Assembly: GCA_030737875.1 (NCBI GenBank)
Contig: CM060920.1
Coordinates: 483,692,861 to 483,756,860 of the forward strand
DNA length: 64,000 nt
Source of the DNA: Allium sativum
Lineage: Eukaryota; Streptophyta; Magnoliopsida; Asparagales; Amaryllidaceae
Reading direction: 5' to 3'
Positions 21,991 to 34,626 of this stretch are shown here, piece after piece (within the stretch, counting starts at the first letter, position 1; each line of letters opens with the position of its first letter). A program made the position numbers and the translations under genes. A model generated the notes under the pieces. That model made no database searches, had not been told where the DNA came from, and was given only the letters and a program-made list of their open reading frames with translations.

Positions 21991-24900
21991 TGTAACACCC
22001 CACTCCTGCTATGATCACTCACTAAGGGAATGCCATAGCATCGGTGGAGTATTTTAGTGAATATAGAACAGAAAAATTACAACAAGACAGATATAAATAG
22101 TACTTGAAATTTAAAACATCATCTCATAACAGCGGAAGTAAAACATGTCTGGTTACATCATAAAACCACAATAAAAGTCAAGTACAATATCCATCAAAAT
22201 AAAGAAGTACATAATCCCACTCTCATACAATAGCCAAAACAAAAGAAAAGATAACTGGGTAACTGGAGCTTTACATCTATCCAAGCTCCTAAAGACTGGA
22301 ACAGCAATCCGATCAAGCTCCACTACTGCTAGGATCCACCGTAGGACCTGAGGGTTGGGAAAAAGATAAAAACAACGGGGTCAGACATAAGTCTGAGCGA
22401 GTCCTATAACTTTAACAATACAATCGTTAAAGTAACCAGAGAAGACATAAACTGATATACGGTAACTAATGGGGATGAATGGCTACACTAAGCAGTCAAC
22501 TAAACTAAGATAAAAGATAAAGACGCATCTACCCTTCCAAAGGTAAATTACTAAACTGCACCACCCCAGTCGTTCCTAACTTAAAGGTTGATCCCACCCA
22601 TGGATTTATAAAATTAACTTAATAGTTCTCGCGTACCCCTAGGTGACTAAGTAGACGCCACGGGGCCCTACAATCCACTAGGTGTACACACTACTCCCCA
22701 TTCGATCGGCTCCCTAACGTAGATACCCGTGTTGGCCCCACCGTGGGGTGTACCATTCCCCAACGTGGCAACCTGATAAAATTAACGGTGCACGACTTAT
22801 ATCTACACGATGCAACAACGTCTTATTTATCAGCCCGAGTCCATACACGCATATGAAACCCGTTGGTCATGCGTTGCCACCGCTAACCCATTTTGGCCTC
22901 TTATAGTCAAGCCCAGTATGCGTGTCCCGTCCTCAACATGGGTCGAGCCCACTAAGATACGTATGGGTTACTGGTTGAAATGGGCCCCCAGCACAAGCCA
23001 TCCCCCTAAGCTTGGCCCTCACACTAGTGTTTCCCACTTAACCCTTTAATCATGTTTAATTACATGTTCCTCTTTGGTTAAGTATTCTAATCGTATTTTC
23101 TATTGCCACCCAAGGCAACCCACTAGATTCCTCATGCCACCCAAGGCACCCACTTAACCCCTCATGTCCCTCTACATGCTAATATGGTTAAGTGTTTCTT
23201 AATTAATTAATTAAGATCATGACCTCATAAAGACCTCTCACATTAGACCGTCTTTTATGACTGCTGGATATGCCGGTTGGGTCCGGGCAGCCTTACGTCA
23301 TAAAAAGGGTCTAACCTCGTGTCTTTACTTTAATCACGTATTTAATTTGTGCCTAAGACCTCTCACATTGGGCTAACATTTGTAGCAACTGGTTAAGCCG
23401 GTTGGGTCCGGGCAGTTTTACGCTACAATTGAGTCCAACCTCGTGTCTTAGTCGATTAATTACACCTAATTAATCACCCTCTTAATTTATATTAATTATC
23501 CCTAATTAATTAATCATGTTTTCCAGAATATGGGTAAACCTAACTCAATAGGTAAATTCCCAACTCCGTAGTGTGGGTACACCTAACTTAATAGGCAAAT
23601 TCCCAACACATAGTATGGGTACACCTAACTTAATAGGCAAATTCGCATACTATGTTCATTTATTTTATGTTATGCATAATTATATTAACTTCACACAATC
23701 TTATTAACATATGCATTTAATTAACCCCATCGTTCCCACGTAATTTCGTTCTCATGACATAACACATATAAAAGGTGTCAACTTGCATATGTATGAACAT
23801 GTTTCAAAGGTGCCATCTTGCATATTAACAAACACATAACTTGCATATGAACTTGCATAACATGTCACATAACTTTCATATTAACTTGTATAACATGTCA
23901 CATAACTTGCATATTAACTTGTATAACATGTCACATAACTTGCATATTAACAAATACATGACTTGCATATAATATGTCACATAACTTGCATATGAACTTG
24001 CATAACATATTACATGACTTGCATATGAACTCATAAACTTGCATATGAACTTATAAACTTGCATATGATCTCATAAACTTGCATATGAACTTATAAACTT
24101 GCATATGAAGAAACATACAACTTGCATAGTTATCATACATGTAACTTGCATATTAACATACATGTAACTTGCATATTAACATATGATCACAAAGCACAAA
24201 ACTTGCATTATGCATGTCATCAAAAGAGACAACCTTGCATGTCATAATGTATGCATAAAACCAAACACTTAGCATGCATAAAATCAAATACTTAGCATGC
24301 ATAAAATCAAATACTTAGCATGCATAAAATCGAATACTTAGCATGCATAAAATCAAATACTTAGCATGCATAAAATCAAATACTTAGCATGCATGAAACC
24401 CATCACCTAACTTGCATAAACCCACATACTTAGCTTGCATAAACATAGGGTTAACATTAAACATAGATTAGCAAACTAACATCATATCATATGACTTAAA
24501 ACCCATTAATCCACATATAAAACCATATGATCTCATCATATCTCATCTACTTAGTTTAGCAATTGATCATTAAAGTGATAGAAACTCACAACTAGCAAAT
24601 TTGCACTCCAAATGAAGAAAATTAAGATGCTTAGAATGGATTAGAGGTTGATTAGAGAGTGATTAGCTTGCAACCCTCTTCATAAATTAGTGGAGGCTCC
24701 TTCTAAGATTTAATTTGGCGGCATGTAGCCCTCAATTCTATTTTTAGTATGGATTAGGGTAGGTTTAGGGTGTATTTATAGATTAGGTGAGTGTTTTAGG
24801 CCCTTAGATTAACCCTAGATTAGATTAGGACCCTTAGATTTCGGAAATCTCTATAACACAGCCCAAGACTAACCCAAAAAAACCAGATCTGGTGCACCCA

Positions 24901-25256
24901 GATCAACAGGGCCGACACCCTGTGTCGACACCCCTGTCGACATGCCTGTCGACACCCCTGTCGACATGCCTGTCGACACGGGGCTAGGCGGGAACTTTCC
25001 CGCCCTTTCCGCTTTTGGCTCCAAACTTGTTTTAGAACTGAATTTTAAATCTGTTTTTAACTTTGAATTTTCTGAAAACTTCATTGGGCCATAACTGGGC
25101 CATACGGACTCCGATTCTCGAAAACTCGGACTCTATTTCGCGTATTTTTCCAAGACGAACGCAATGACGCAGCCCGTTTCCCCTGATTCTCACATCTGTG
25201 ATAAATTATACTTTAATTACTAACCATTAGTGTTAATTAAAATTCGGGGTGTTACA
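21991..25256 (-). repeat. Right (5') LTR of element E (3266 bp)
   Basis: This is the promoter-bearing LTR on the minus strand. TATA candidate CTATAAATAC lies at 24772-24781, the GTCGAC minisatellite at 24920-24979, the 23-bp array at 24251-24388 and the covarying stem-loops at 23230-23325 and 23355-23449. By position the stem-loops would lie in the transcribed leader. The gene-free sequence otherwise mirrors the left LTR. Confidence 0.95.
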
Positions 25257-28200
25257 CCGGCCATACATGACCGACCACTCATTTCGCTTGAGTGTATCGA
25301 ATGTACACCACCAACGGTTGGGATCAGCAACCGTTTTCCCGAATGGGACAACATCGAATAGAATAAGGAATTAAATGAATTTCTCTAGATACGTGATAAT
25401 ACACCCTAATGGGAGCTAACGACATAGCCATGTTGCCTGCCCGATTTTTGTCATTTCCCGGTTGTTGAGGCCCCAGGCTACGCTTACTTATCATTCATTG
25501 ATAATACAATCACTTTGAATGTCACATTTTCAGACCCATTAATCACTAATTGATTTGCACAAATATATTTTTGATATTGTGCTAAGAGAATAAATCTATT
25601 GCCACATATATTTATACAGACCAACATATTCGATCATTGGAAATACTTTGTCAGACATTCGTCCATATAACTTCGTTTTGGGATTGAACGAAACCGAAGG
25701 CACAATTTCCATTAATAGAAAAGCCCTTGCACTCTACTCCATCTCTGATTTCCTTTATATAATCTGATTTGCAATGCTACTGCCAATACGAAGTGGTTCT
25801 CGGATAATAATCCAACTGGTCTCTCCATATTGACAACGATATTAGCAACACTTCGATAGTCCGTTATTTAACTATCGAAGAAAAACAAACATCCACTCAA
25901 AACATCAAACAATCACTGGGCCCCTTAATTAATATATTAATTATATCACTTCTCCATTTCCTTGTCAATATTTGTTAACCAAATATTTTCAATAATCATC
26001 TCGGCCTCTTACGCTATTTGGAGAACATTTCCAAATATTAACTTCTTTTATTTTCTATGTTTAGAAAATATCCTTTGTTTATAATTGGAAAACATTCCAA
26101 TTACTTATCTCTTTCACGACCGTTCATTTCTATACTTAGGAAATATTTATTATTATATTTACAAAATTCCACTTATTTGGGTTAAAACAAATGTTATGTA
26201 AAACATTATTACAACAACCCAAAATAATGCATTCGGCTAAATCTCTTTAAACATTTCTCTTCGAGACTGAATCTTTCTATTTATCAGTTAATAATGACAC
26301 CAATCAAGTTGGGGTACAATTACCTCTCAGACCTTGACTGAAAATAATATTAACTTCAAAACAGACAAGACCGCTAACTCGAATAATCAACACCATATTA
26401 AGCCAATTTTCCATTTCTAAAACGTATATACATTTCTCTTTCTATTTTTAGCAGATTTAATTATAGATTTCCTTTTTGTTTATAATATTCTATTTTTAAG
26501 TTTGTTTCCATATCGTATTCTATGTATATCAATACATTGATTTCTAATTATCAAATCTTCTTAAAAATATTCTAACTCCTTAAATTCCCGGAAAGTTTCG
26601 CCATAACCTCCTTTGTATCGGTCAATAGTTCAAACATCAACTCGCCTCTCTAGGCCCTTTCCATCCAAAAAGAAAAGCAAAAAAGCTAAGTGGCTTTCTT
26701 ATTCGGCGCATAAAATCTCATATGGAATTAAACGTGTACCTTTTTGTCGAGCATACAAATTATAAACTTTATACACTTCATCTCATACCTATCTAACACA
26801 TATCCAAATATTTCCCTTTTGGTTTTAACTCAATCCAATCGTCTTAACCCAAATTCGCTAATTTATCTCCTTATTAGCTCTTTTGCCTATTTAACTTTTT
26901 ATTTGAACATATCACATTCAAATATAATTTAATATACTCATGAACCAATCGAATTCTATTTTCAACTCGCGTTACATATTCGATTTCGAATATAAATTTT
27001 CAAATCTCTTTCACTTATCCAACGCCCAATTCCGATTCAAATCTCGATTAACTATTTTCTTCAAATTAGTTAAATCTATTTAAAAACTATGAATCTGATT
27101 TTTGTTTCAAAAATCAATTCAATTACTTCACTGGAGTTCATATTTATTTTATATCTCCAGTCTGGATTTTTCTAAAGGTAATTTGGATTTTGTTTCTTTA
27201 AAATCCTTTTACTTATTTAAATAAACCGTTATGGTTTTATAATGGTTCTGGCGCTGTTTTTTTTGAAAATTTGATTTTTACATAACTCAAAATATATACG
27301 GCGAAATTCAGAATTTTCTCTTCCATTAGAGAACTATTATATAATTGGTCCTGGCGGTTCTTGTTTCAAAGAATTCCGACTTAATTTGAGTTCTATATAC
27401 TCAATTGAAGTTCAAATCGCCAACTTACGAACTGCCACGCTGCGGCGAGTTCATTTTAATTATATTTAAATATAAACGTTTAAATTTCGTTTATAAATAA
27501 ATTTCAACTCCATTCTAATATATTTTAATATATATTCGGCCTATTTACCAAACCTAACTTAATATTCTCGTTGGATTCAATTATATCGATTTTCATATTA
27601 AATTTATCTTCTTTTTAAATAAATTCAAATTAATCGAATTCAAATCATAAATCCTTACCGATTTATTTTAGTTCAATTTATATTCTGAACATTAGAATAA
27701 ATCCCATTATTTATTTGTTTAAAACGATTTCCCTATTTCTATTTTTAAATTCACATTTGAGTTTAAATATTCAAATTATCAAATGATAAAATTTTCCACT
27801 TTGTTTATAAACATTGTTTATAATTTCACTTCAAATCTCGTATTATTTAATTTAGAAACATCGTTTATAAATTCAATACTTGTTTTATTTATTCCAAACA
27901 AGCTAATATCTTTAGCCCCTTCGAAATTCGAATTCTATTTTTAGAAAAATAGATTTTCCATTTAAAATCTGAAATATCCTTTTCATGATATTTTATATAT
28001 CAACATTTTGGAGCCAGTGACATTCAACAATTCAGAACACCCAATTTATCAACCATAGGTTTTCAAACACATCATATATAACAATATATGTGATAACAAA
28101 CAAACAATAATATTTTTGAGGAATCCAGTTGGATTCCTCCAACCTATTTCCCTACATCCACAGACGTTAGCCAACATAAATAATACCCATCCCGCTTCGA

Positions 28201-28659
28201 GGCAGGATATCGCGGTATAGAACGTCATCCACTATCATAGCGTGGGGCGTATAGGGTCATCTGCTAATGATACTGCAGGCATCCGCTAATGGTACTGCGG
28301 GAGTCCAACTACCAATATATATATATATATATAATATCCACAAACACCAATCCTAAATAACTAATATATATTTAATAATAGCCACAGTAATATTCTAACT
28401 CATTCAAGCAATCAACAATTATTTTTGATGATAAAAAGAATTTAAATAAAATTCTTGAGTGAGAATTACTCACCGTGATTATTTTGAAATCCATTTTCTA
28501 TTTCTTTATTTAATCCAACCTCGGAAAAATATTGAATCGACTTAAATCCGTACTTTTTTTCTCTAGCTGCAAATCTCATTTATCCGACTCCGTGATTTAT
28601 GGATCTCGCATGAATGATTTTTGTAAGTTAATAATATTTTGAATAATTAAATTAATAAC

Positions 28660-31600
28660 TGTAGGATCTAAATTAACCCTAGAGGGGGGTGAATAGGGTT
28701 TATCGCAGATTTTCACAGAATAATTAAATAATCACAGCACAGAATAATGCAGAAAATAAATAACACACAGGTATACCCAGCTTTGGCAAAACCCTGCCTA
28801 CTGCTGCATTACCCAAGGTTTCTACTAGGAGTTAAAACAATCCCTACGCTTACAATTCCCTGTAAACTCGCGACACTCGCTCCCAACTGTTTTTAACCCT
28901 ACGCTCAAAACCCTGCACTGGTTTTTATCCCCAAAACCAGATTTCCCCAAATTACAAACCCTGTAATTCGTCTCCCTAGTTTTAGAGACAAACTAGAAAA
29001 CTCTAGACTTGATAACAAATTGAAATTAAAGACGACCAAAATCAAAACAATAAAAAACCCCTTGAGAAAAACTTTCAAAACCTTAGGAATTAAAATAGGG
29101 GTTATCCCCTTTGGTTTAGAAACTTGGCCGGCTTCTTCTATTTGCCCTAGCCCCTTTATTCTTTGACCCGATCTCCTTTTTCTCTGTGAAAAAAATGGCG
29201 GCCTAGGGTTCTTCTCCTGTCCAAATCACGATGGCGATCCAGCTAGGGTTTTCAATCTCCTTTGATTTTAGGCGGTGGCTCTCTATCTTCTCTAATATGC
29301 TCGAACTTCTGGTGGTTATCCTTGTTTAATTGGAGTGGAATACTTTGATTTCGATCCAAGCAATTTTTTGTGTTCTCTGGTATGATTTTAGATTTGAATT
29401 TATGCTTTAATTTTGCTTGAACTTGGATAATCATAAGCCTGTGATGATTGGTGTATTTATAGGATTAAAATCCAATATATTTTCTTTGATTTCGTCTTAG
29501 ACTTGGTTTGATATATTCGAAAATTTTGAGGCTTTTGAAATCGGCTTTTAATAGTTCTTGATCTCTTGGAAATTTCTTCGATTTGAATATAGCTATGAAT
29601 ACTTCCACTATTCTGGAGTTACTTGCGTGTGAAAACCTTGAACTTTGAAACGGTCTCTTCGAATCAAAAACCCATATAACTTACATAAATTTTCTGGAAC
29701 TTTAATGATTTCAAACTGAATATTCTGCTACCTTAACAACTGGTATAAAAAAATGCTTTTGCTTGTCATTGAATCAGATTTAATACTTGATTGATCTTGC
29801 CATAAACTTGAACAGATTTATTACTCTGATTTTTGAACTGGTACTTCATTTATTCTTCGACTTCCTGCTTGAGTACACTCCACTTAGAACTGATGCTATG
29901 TTCTGATTTTGAACAAGTTTAACTGATGCCACACTTGATATTTGCCTTTTAACAAAACTTGATTATTTAATTTGATTTTTAAAAAATTGCACTTGAACTT
30001 GCTTTGCTGAAAACTAAGAACTGATGCTTTGACTTGATTAAGAATCAAGAATGGATATAATACTTGATCAGTCTGGCATGATTTCTCTTGTACTTGAATT
30101 TCTCAGTTATCATTCTTTGAATTTGATAAGAACATTTATTGTACTTGATCATCCCTGCTAGACTTGCCATTTCATACTCGACTTGTCTTCCTATTTGACA
30201 TTTTTATACTGACTTCTCGGCTTGTTTAAATGAGGCTTTTATAATGATATGCTGCTTCACTATTTAAAAATAAACTTGTACACTATTACTTTGTATACGT
30301 GATATTCTTTGATCTTGTGCAACTTGTCTTGTGCCTCATGATTGGGTTCCACTATTAAAACACACTGGCTTTTTAAAAAGAACTTTCTGCACCATAACTT
30401 GTGCATGTCCATATCCATGTAGCCTTGTATATGTTATACTCGAGGCCGTTTGCATCATTCACCATGCATTTCTTGTAACTTGCTAGGCCCTTGCTATCAT
30501 AAGTTTTCTTGAACCATTTTTCACTGCTTAAACTATTTTGCTTTTGACCTGTATATACACTTGAGTAAATCATCCTGAAGCATGTACCTCTGCATGCATG
30601 TACAAGTGCGATTCTGCCCATTTTTTCTTGTACCGACTTGTAGATGCCATGTAATTTGTGCTATGAGCTTTACTGTCATGCAACTATTTTGCTTTACTGT
30701 CATGAGTCATGATGCACTTGTTCACTTGAACCATATGTGTTTTAATCTTGAAACTATACTTGCAGTATGAAACAAAAATTTCACTTGATCATTTGTTGTC
30801 TTGCCAAAAACATATCCATTAACCTTTGAGTGCTTACACTGTTGCTACCGTGACCATAATGGTTTGTGTACTTGTCATTATTATATTTGCTCTGAAACAT
30901 GTTTGTACCTTGATGAACTGTCACTTGGATTTTTAGATATTTGAACTGTTGCTAGAGTTTAAGAATTCCTATGAAATTTAAAATGGTACTAGGCTTTTCC
31001 ATTTTATTTTTGCACTTGAACTTAACAGTGCCTTGTATTCTCGTCTTTGAACTCTGATGTACCCTCTTGCTGTTATATTGCTCGACCATATTCTATTTGT
31101 TGTTTCCTGCTATATTCTGTGCATGCTCTTCTTACTTCATGTTATCATGCTGTCCACACTTGCTTTACGTGTTGGCTGCATCACTATTTTCGTGTTCGAA
31201 CGTGGCTCGACCACCCCATGTTTACTTACATCACCTTTGAATTTCTTTTGATTATTTTGGCTTATTATTTTTATTTGCATGTATGATTCGACTATTTTCA
31301 TACTGATTTGCACTGAGTCGAGAAGGTCGACGTGGCTACTCCTTAGTTGCACACTGAATTGGCGAGGCAGTGCACACGTGTATATACATACATGTGTGTA
31401 TATGCAGCCATCCAGACGAGTTTTTCTGTCCCTGCATATCAGACAAAGTCTAGAAAAATGATGAGAAACACACCGCAAATCTGAGGCAAATAAAATTTAA
31501 AAATAAATTTTTATTTGCTTTTATTTAATTTTATTTTTGTTGAAGTCTATTGTGTCTGTTTTTCTGTATGTGACAGGAATGAAGATGGACTGACTGAAAG

Positions 31601-32116
31601 CTGTGAAAACAGAAGACTGAAGATGAAGACAAGAACAGCGTTAGTGTGTGTATATATGTAAGAAACAGTGTTTGTACAACTGAAAGAATATGTAATGAGG
31701 AATTTCTGTATTGATTGTGTACGTGAATAAAAATTGTACTACTCTTTGTAATAAACAGATTTGATTGAAATAAAATATTATTTTTGTTGTTCAATTAAAT
31801 CTGTTTATTTTTATTTTGTTTGAATCTTTTAATAGTACAATGTCTGTGATGTGTTAAATGTGTCATGACAAAAATATTCAAAAATATTTGGATGTGTAAA
31901 TAGTGGAGTGTTGTATACTTACAATTTCAAATGCTAAAAATAAAATATTTATTCGAATAAAAACATTGTTTGGATATTCAATTCTGTATAGTAGTGTTCT
32001 ATTCAATAAATATTTATTTCTGTGTAAAATATAGAATAGTACTATTTACAAACTCATTTATAAAAAAAAAATATGTTTGTTATCATCAAACAAAAATCAA
32101 ACTGTTATACTCAACA
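28660..32116. mobile_element. Element F: solo LTR of another LTR retrotransposon (3457 bp)
   Basis: It begins TGTAGGATC, ends CTCAACA and is flanked by the 5-bp duplication ATAAC (28655-28659 and 32117-32121). The right LTR of B has the uninterrupted site (TTAATAACTACTAA at about 39331). TG...CA ends, a 5-bp TSD and absence of a second copy or internal domain indicate a solo LTR. The left end contains CTAGAGGGGGGTGAATAGGG, a string I recall from plant Copia (SIRE-like) LTRs; superfamily assignment is tentative. The interior (29700-31300) is rich in ACTTGA/CTTGTAC-type motifs and has no plausible gene. Confidence 0.8.
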
Positions 32117-33545
32117 ATAACTACTAATTAAAAGAAAAATAATTAGATTATGACTAGTTACCTAAATCCTTTCTCCTAAACCTTTTCCATGTTCACTTCT
32201 TTCAGTTTTGATTACTAACTGTTGAACCTGTTTTACAGAGTACCACCGCCCCTAACAATCATCACATGCCATATCCTTATCAACGAAGACCATCCAATTT
32301 CATTTGTTGAAAGCCGAGCTTAAGATGTAGCATTCAAACCCCATGCCTAAACCAATATTGTTGCTGCTACTCCGTGAAACCCAATGCCCTTACCAGCGTC
32401 GATCAACTCAAATCATTTGTCTGAATTCTGAACCGAGAAGAATCCTAACTCCTCTAGTCCACGCAATCCCCTTTACCTCGCTGAACTTCCCAAATTTTAA
32501 ACGTGACACCCCCAAAATCGACTTCTTTATCGATCTTGACCCTGTTGTGCAACAAAATGATGAACTATGCCTTCAAACCCCTGCTGCACCATCGAGGCAT
32601 CAACTGGCCTTCATACCATGATTCACGATGAACTCTGGGTCAAGACAAAATAGTCGAGCCCTCCCACGCCATTGCGATCCCTTCTTCTGCCTCGAATAGC
32701 TTATCCGCGATTTCCAAAAAAATTGTACTCGAACACCATCAAACTCTGCCACCTGAAATCACTCGTAACCAGATGTGACGTGCCTCCTTTACTTCTCTCC
32801 GACTCGCTCCGTGCTGTTGGAAAAATGAACCCTAACTTCGCTGACCCAAAGTTGGGTAGTAGAAAAATGATTGAATTAAAGAATATTGGCAGACTATCGT
32901 TAAGAGGGGTTTCGATTTGGATTTTTATCTCGAAGAAAAACAAAGAACAGAAGAATGAAAGAGAGAAAGGAGAAGTATGTGTAATTTTATAAAGGAAGGG
33001 TTCGGCTTTAATTTGAACAGCGAGGCCATTATATTTTCTCCCCCATGTTTTGTTTCTGTCCACAGAATAAGAGGAACGTATATTTTATTTTAATTTAATT
33101 TGTTTTTGAACTGGCGTCCTTTAATTCAAATACCCCATGATTCTGAACTTCTCTCTGAACCCAACAACTGACATTTTTAGGGTTATTCCCCTATTCTGGA
33201 CACACTGGGATAAGTTTCAAAGCCTCAATCGATCGTCTATGGAAGATATTAATTTAAATCGATATAAATTAAATTTAAAACCATTAATTCCTCAATAATA
33301 AATTAATATTATTATTCTAATTCAAACTGAATTTTGTATTGATTATCTGAACTGTTTTCCATTCAGTTTCAAATCTCGAATTGAATTATTTTTTGTATTA
33401 CGATAATTTAATATATTTGATATTAAATCAAAAATTGATTTTTAAATCAACAACTTAATATAAAAATTCATTTATACTATTGACTCAATATTTAAATCCA
33501 TATTAAATATTTAAAATTAACTGACGAAATATCCGGGTCATTACA
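32117..33545 (-). other. End of B left LTR with TATA box and leader-like block
   Basis: On the minus strand TATAAAA (plus 32985-32991) is followed by a CT-rich patch and by a GC-richer block (32240-32950) that resembles a 5' leader or captured exon. The B right LTR has it too, split by element C: 39460-39869 and 59099-59450, with its TATAAAA at 59437-59443. Short frames in either direction (92-139 codons) are not conserved between copies as proteins, so I call none of them a gene. Confidence 0.45.
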
Positions 33546-34626
33546 TTCTTCCCCCCTTAAAAGAATTTCATCCCGGAAATTACTAAGGTAGGAAAAATGC
33601 TACTAACCTATTTACTTATCAAAACTTATTTATGTTGAACTCAACATTTTCTACAACTTTAATCCCAACCAAACTTTTGGTTTTCATTCATATTGAATAA
33701 CTTTATCTGAATGATTTAAAATCAATTCATATTCCATTCAAATTGATTCTGATCAATTTATTCACTTCGATCCATTTAACATGCTTAAGTTAAATTTAAA
33801 TTCCAGAATTCAAATTCCCGGGTTTCCATTTCAAATCCTTCTAAAATCACATAACATATATGCGTATATTTATAAATCTTTCAAATTCAAAACATTTGAA
33901 TATTTCAAAACAACTTTCAAACAAATATCTATCAAAACTTTTCTAAGGTAGCAATCCATCACTTAGAAACTCGAAAATGAACATTGATGATGTCGCGATC
34001 ATCATCAGAATTATTTCCTAGCCACTGGAGTGAGTTCAGTGCTTTACCACTTTCAGAATCCATCTAAAATGATTTTTATTCAAAAATCCATTTTAAAGCA
34101 ATGCTATATTCCTTTAATATACTTCGAAAAATATTTTCCAACTTCCCAGGATTTAAAATTACAAATTCTTGTTTGAATTTAATTTTAATTCATCTTAATT
34201 GTATATGTTATTCATATACAAGTTATATTTGGTTATCTATAACCATTCAAATTTATAATCCTCATTTGACTATAACGATAACAATCAACACATCCAATAA
34301 TTTCAGAAAATTATTATTTCTATATCAAAATAGAATTTTGGGTAAAAATTATTTCATTTACACACTTAAAAATAATATTGTGTTAATTTCTCTGTTCAAG
34401 TGTATAGAAATTCCTATCGACTTCATGGCGTCCCACGATTCAATCAGAAGTCATAAACTATTCACCATACGAGTCAACATAATATAAAACAAATTTTTAT
34501 ATCAATTAACAAGTACGCGCTCTCGTATATACACTCAACTCATTCTAGGGTACTACTGACCCTATCTCTAATGAGCACAACCCCATCAAGCCTAGGTATT
34601 CGCTCAACCTAAGCTCTGATACCAAC
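33546..34626 (-). other. Internal region of element B, non-coding (1081 bp), with PPT and PBS
   Basis: On the minus strand the primer site TGGTATCAGAGC (plus 34613-34624) is a perfect tRNA-iMet match two bases after the 5' LTR. The polypurine tract TTAAGGGGGGAAGAA (plus 33546-33560) abuts the 3' LTR. Between them I find no gag or pol motif; a 128-codon plus-strand frame at 34101 is AT-rich and antisense to the element. The hairpin at 33985-34008 is homologous to those in A and C. Confidence 0.85.
33985..34008 (-). other. Hairpin with palindromic 9-nt loop, candidate dimerisation signal (element B)
   Basis: On the minus strand the arms are TGATGAT and ATCATCA, and the loop GATCGCGAC holds the palindrome TCGCGA. 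The base before the left arm is C, as in A (CTGATGAT), and flanking sequence is alignable with A and C (ATTCTGATGAT on one side, TTCGAGTTT downstream). It lies about 610 nt from the primer site, farther than in A and C. Confidence 0.45.

Larger units (their letters stand above)
13512..25256 (-). mobile_element. Element E: intact Ty3/Gypsy chromovirus (Tekay/Del type)
   Basis: The 11,745-bp element has LTRs at 13512-16825 and 21990-25256 (exact right LTR 21991-25256), tips TGTAACACCCC/GGGGTGTTACA and a 5-bp TSD CCGGC on both sides (13507-13511 and 25257-25261). The sister B LTR keeps the empty site (GTAACCCGGCCACACATGAC at about 35382). It has a perfect tRNA-iMet primer site, a polypurine tract and one uninterrupted gag-pol frame. 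By-eye comparison of the LTRs gives about 28 substitutions in about 3,266 aligned bases plus one 48-bp length difference. It is therefore the youngest LTR element datable here and may be autonomous. Confidence 0.96.
12751..33545 (-). repeat. Left (3') LTR of element B, with nested E and F
   Basis: It begins TGTAATGGCC and ends CGGGTCATTACA at 33545. LTR sequence occupies 12751-13511, 25257-28659 and 32117-33545; the rest is element E and solo LTR F. Both interruptions are confirmed by the uninterrupted right copy, for example at 35380-35400 for E and 39325-39345 for F. The segment 25260-28650 is very AT-rich and without plausible genes. A 62-codon frame at 26744 recurs in the right LTR but looks like chance in AT-rich DNA. 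Confidence 0.88.

Noticed and set aside
26744..26932. 62-codon frame present in both B LTRs
   Set aside because: AT-rich low-complexity translation, on the strand opposite to the element, and shared only because LTRs are duplicates.
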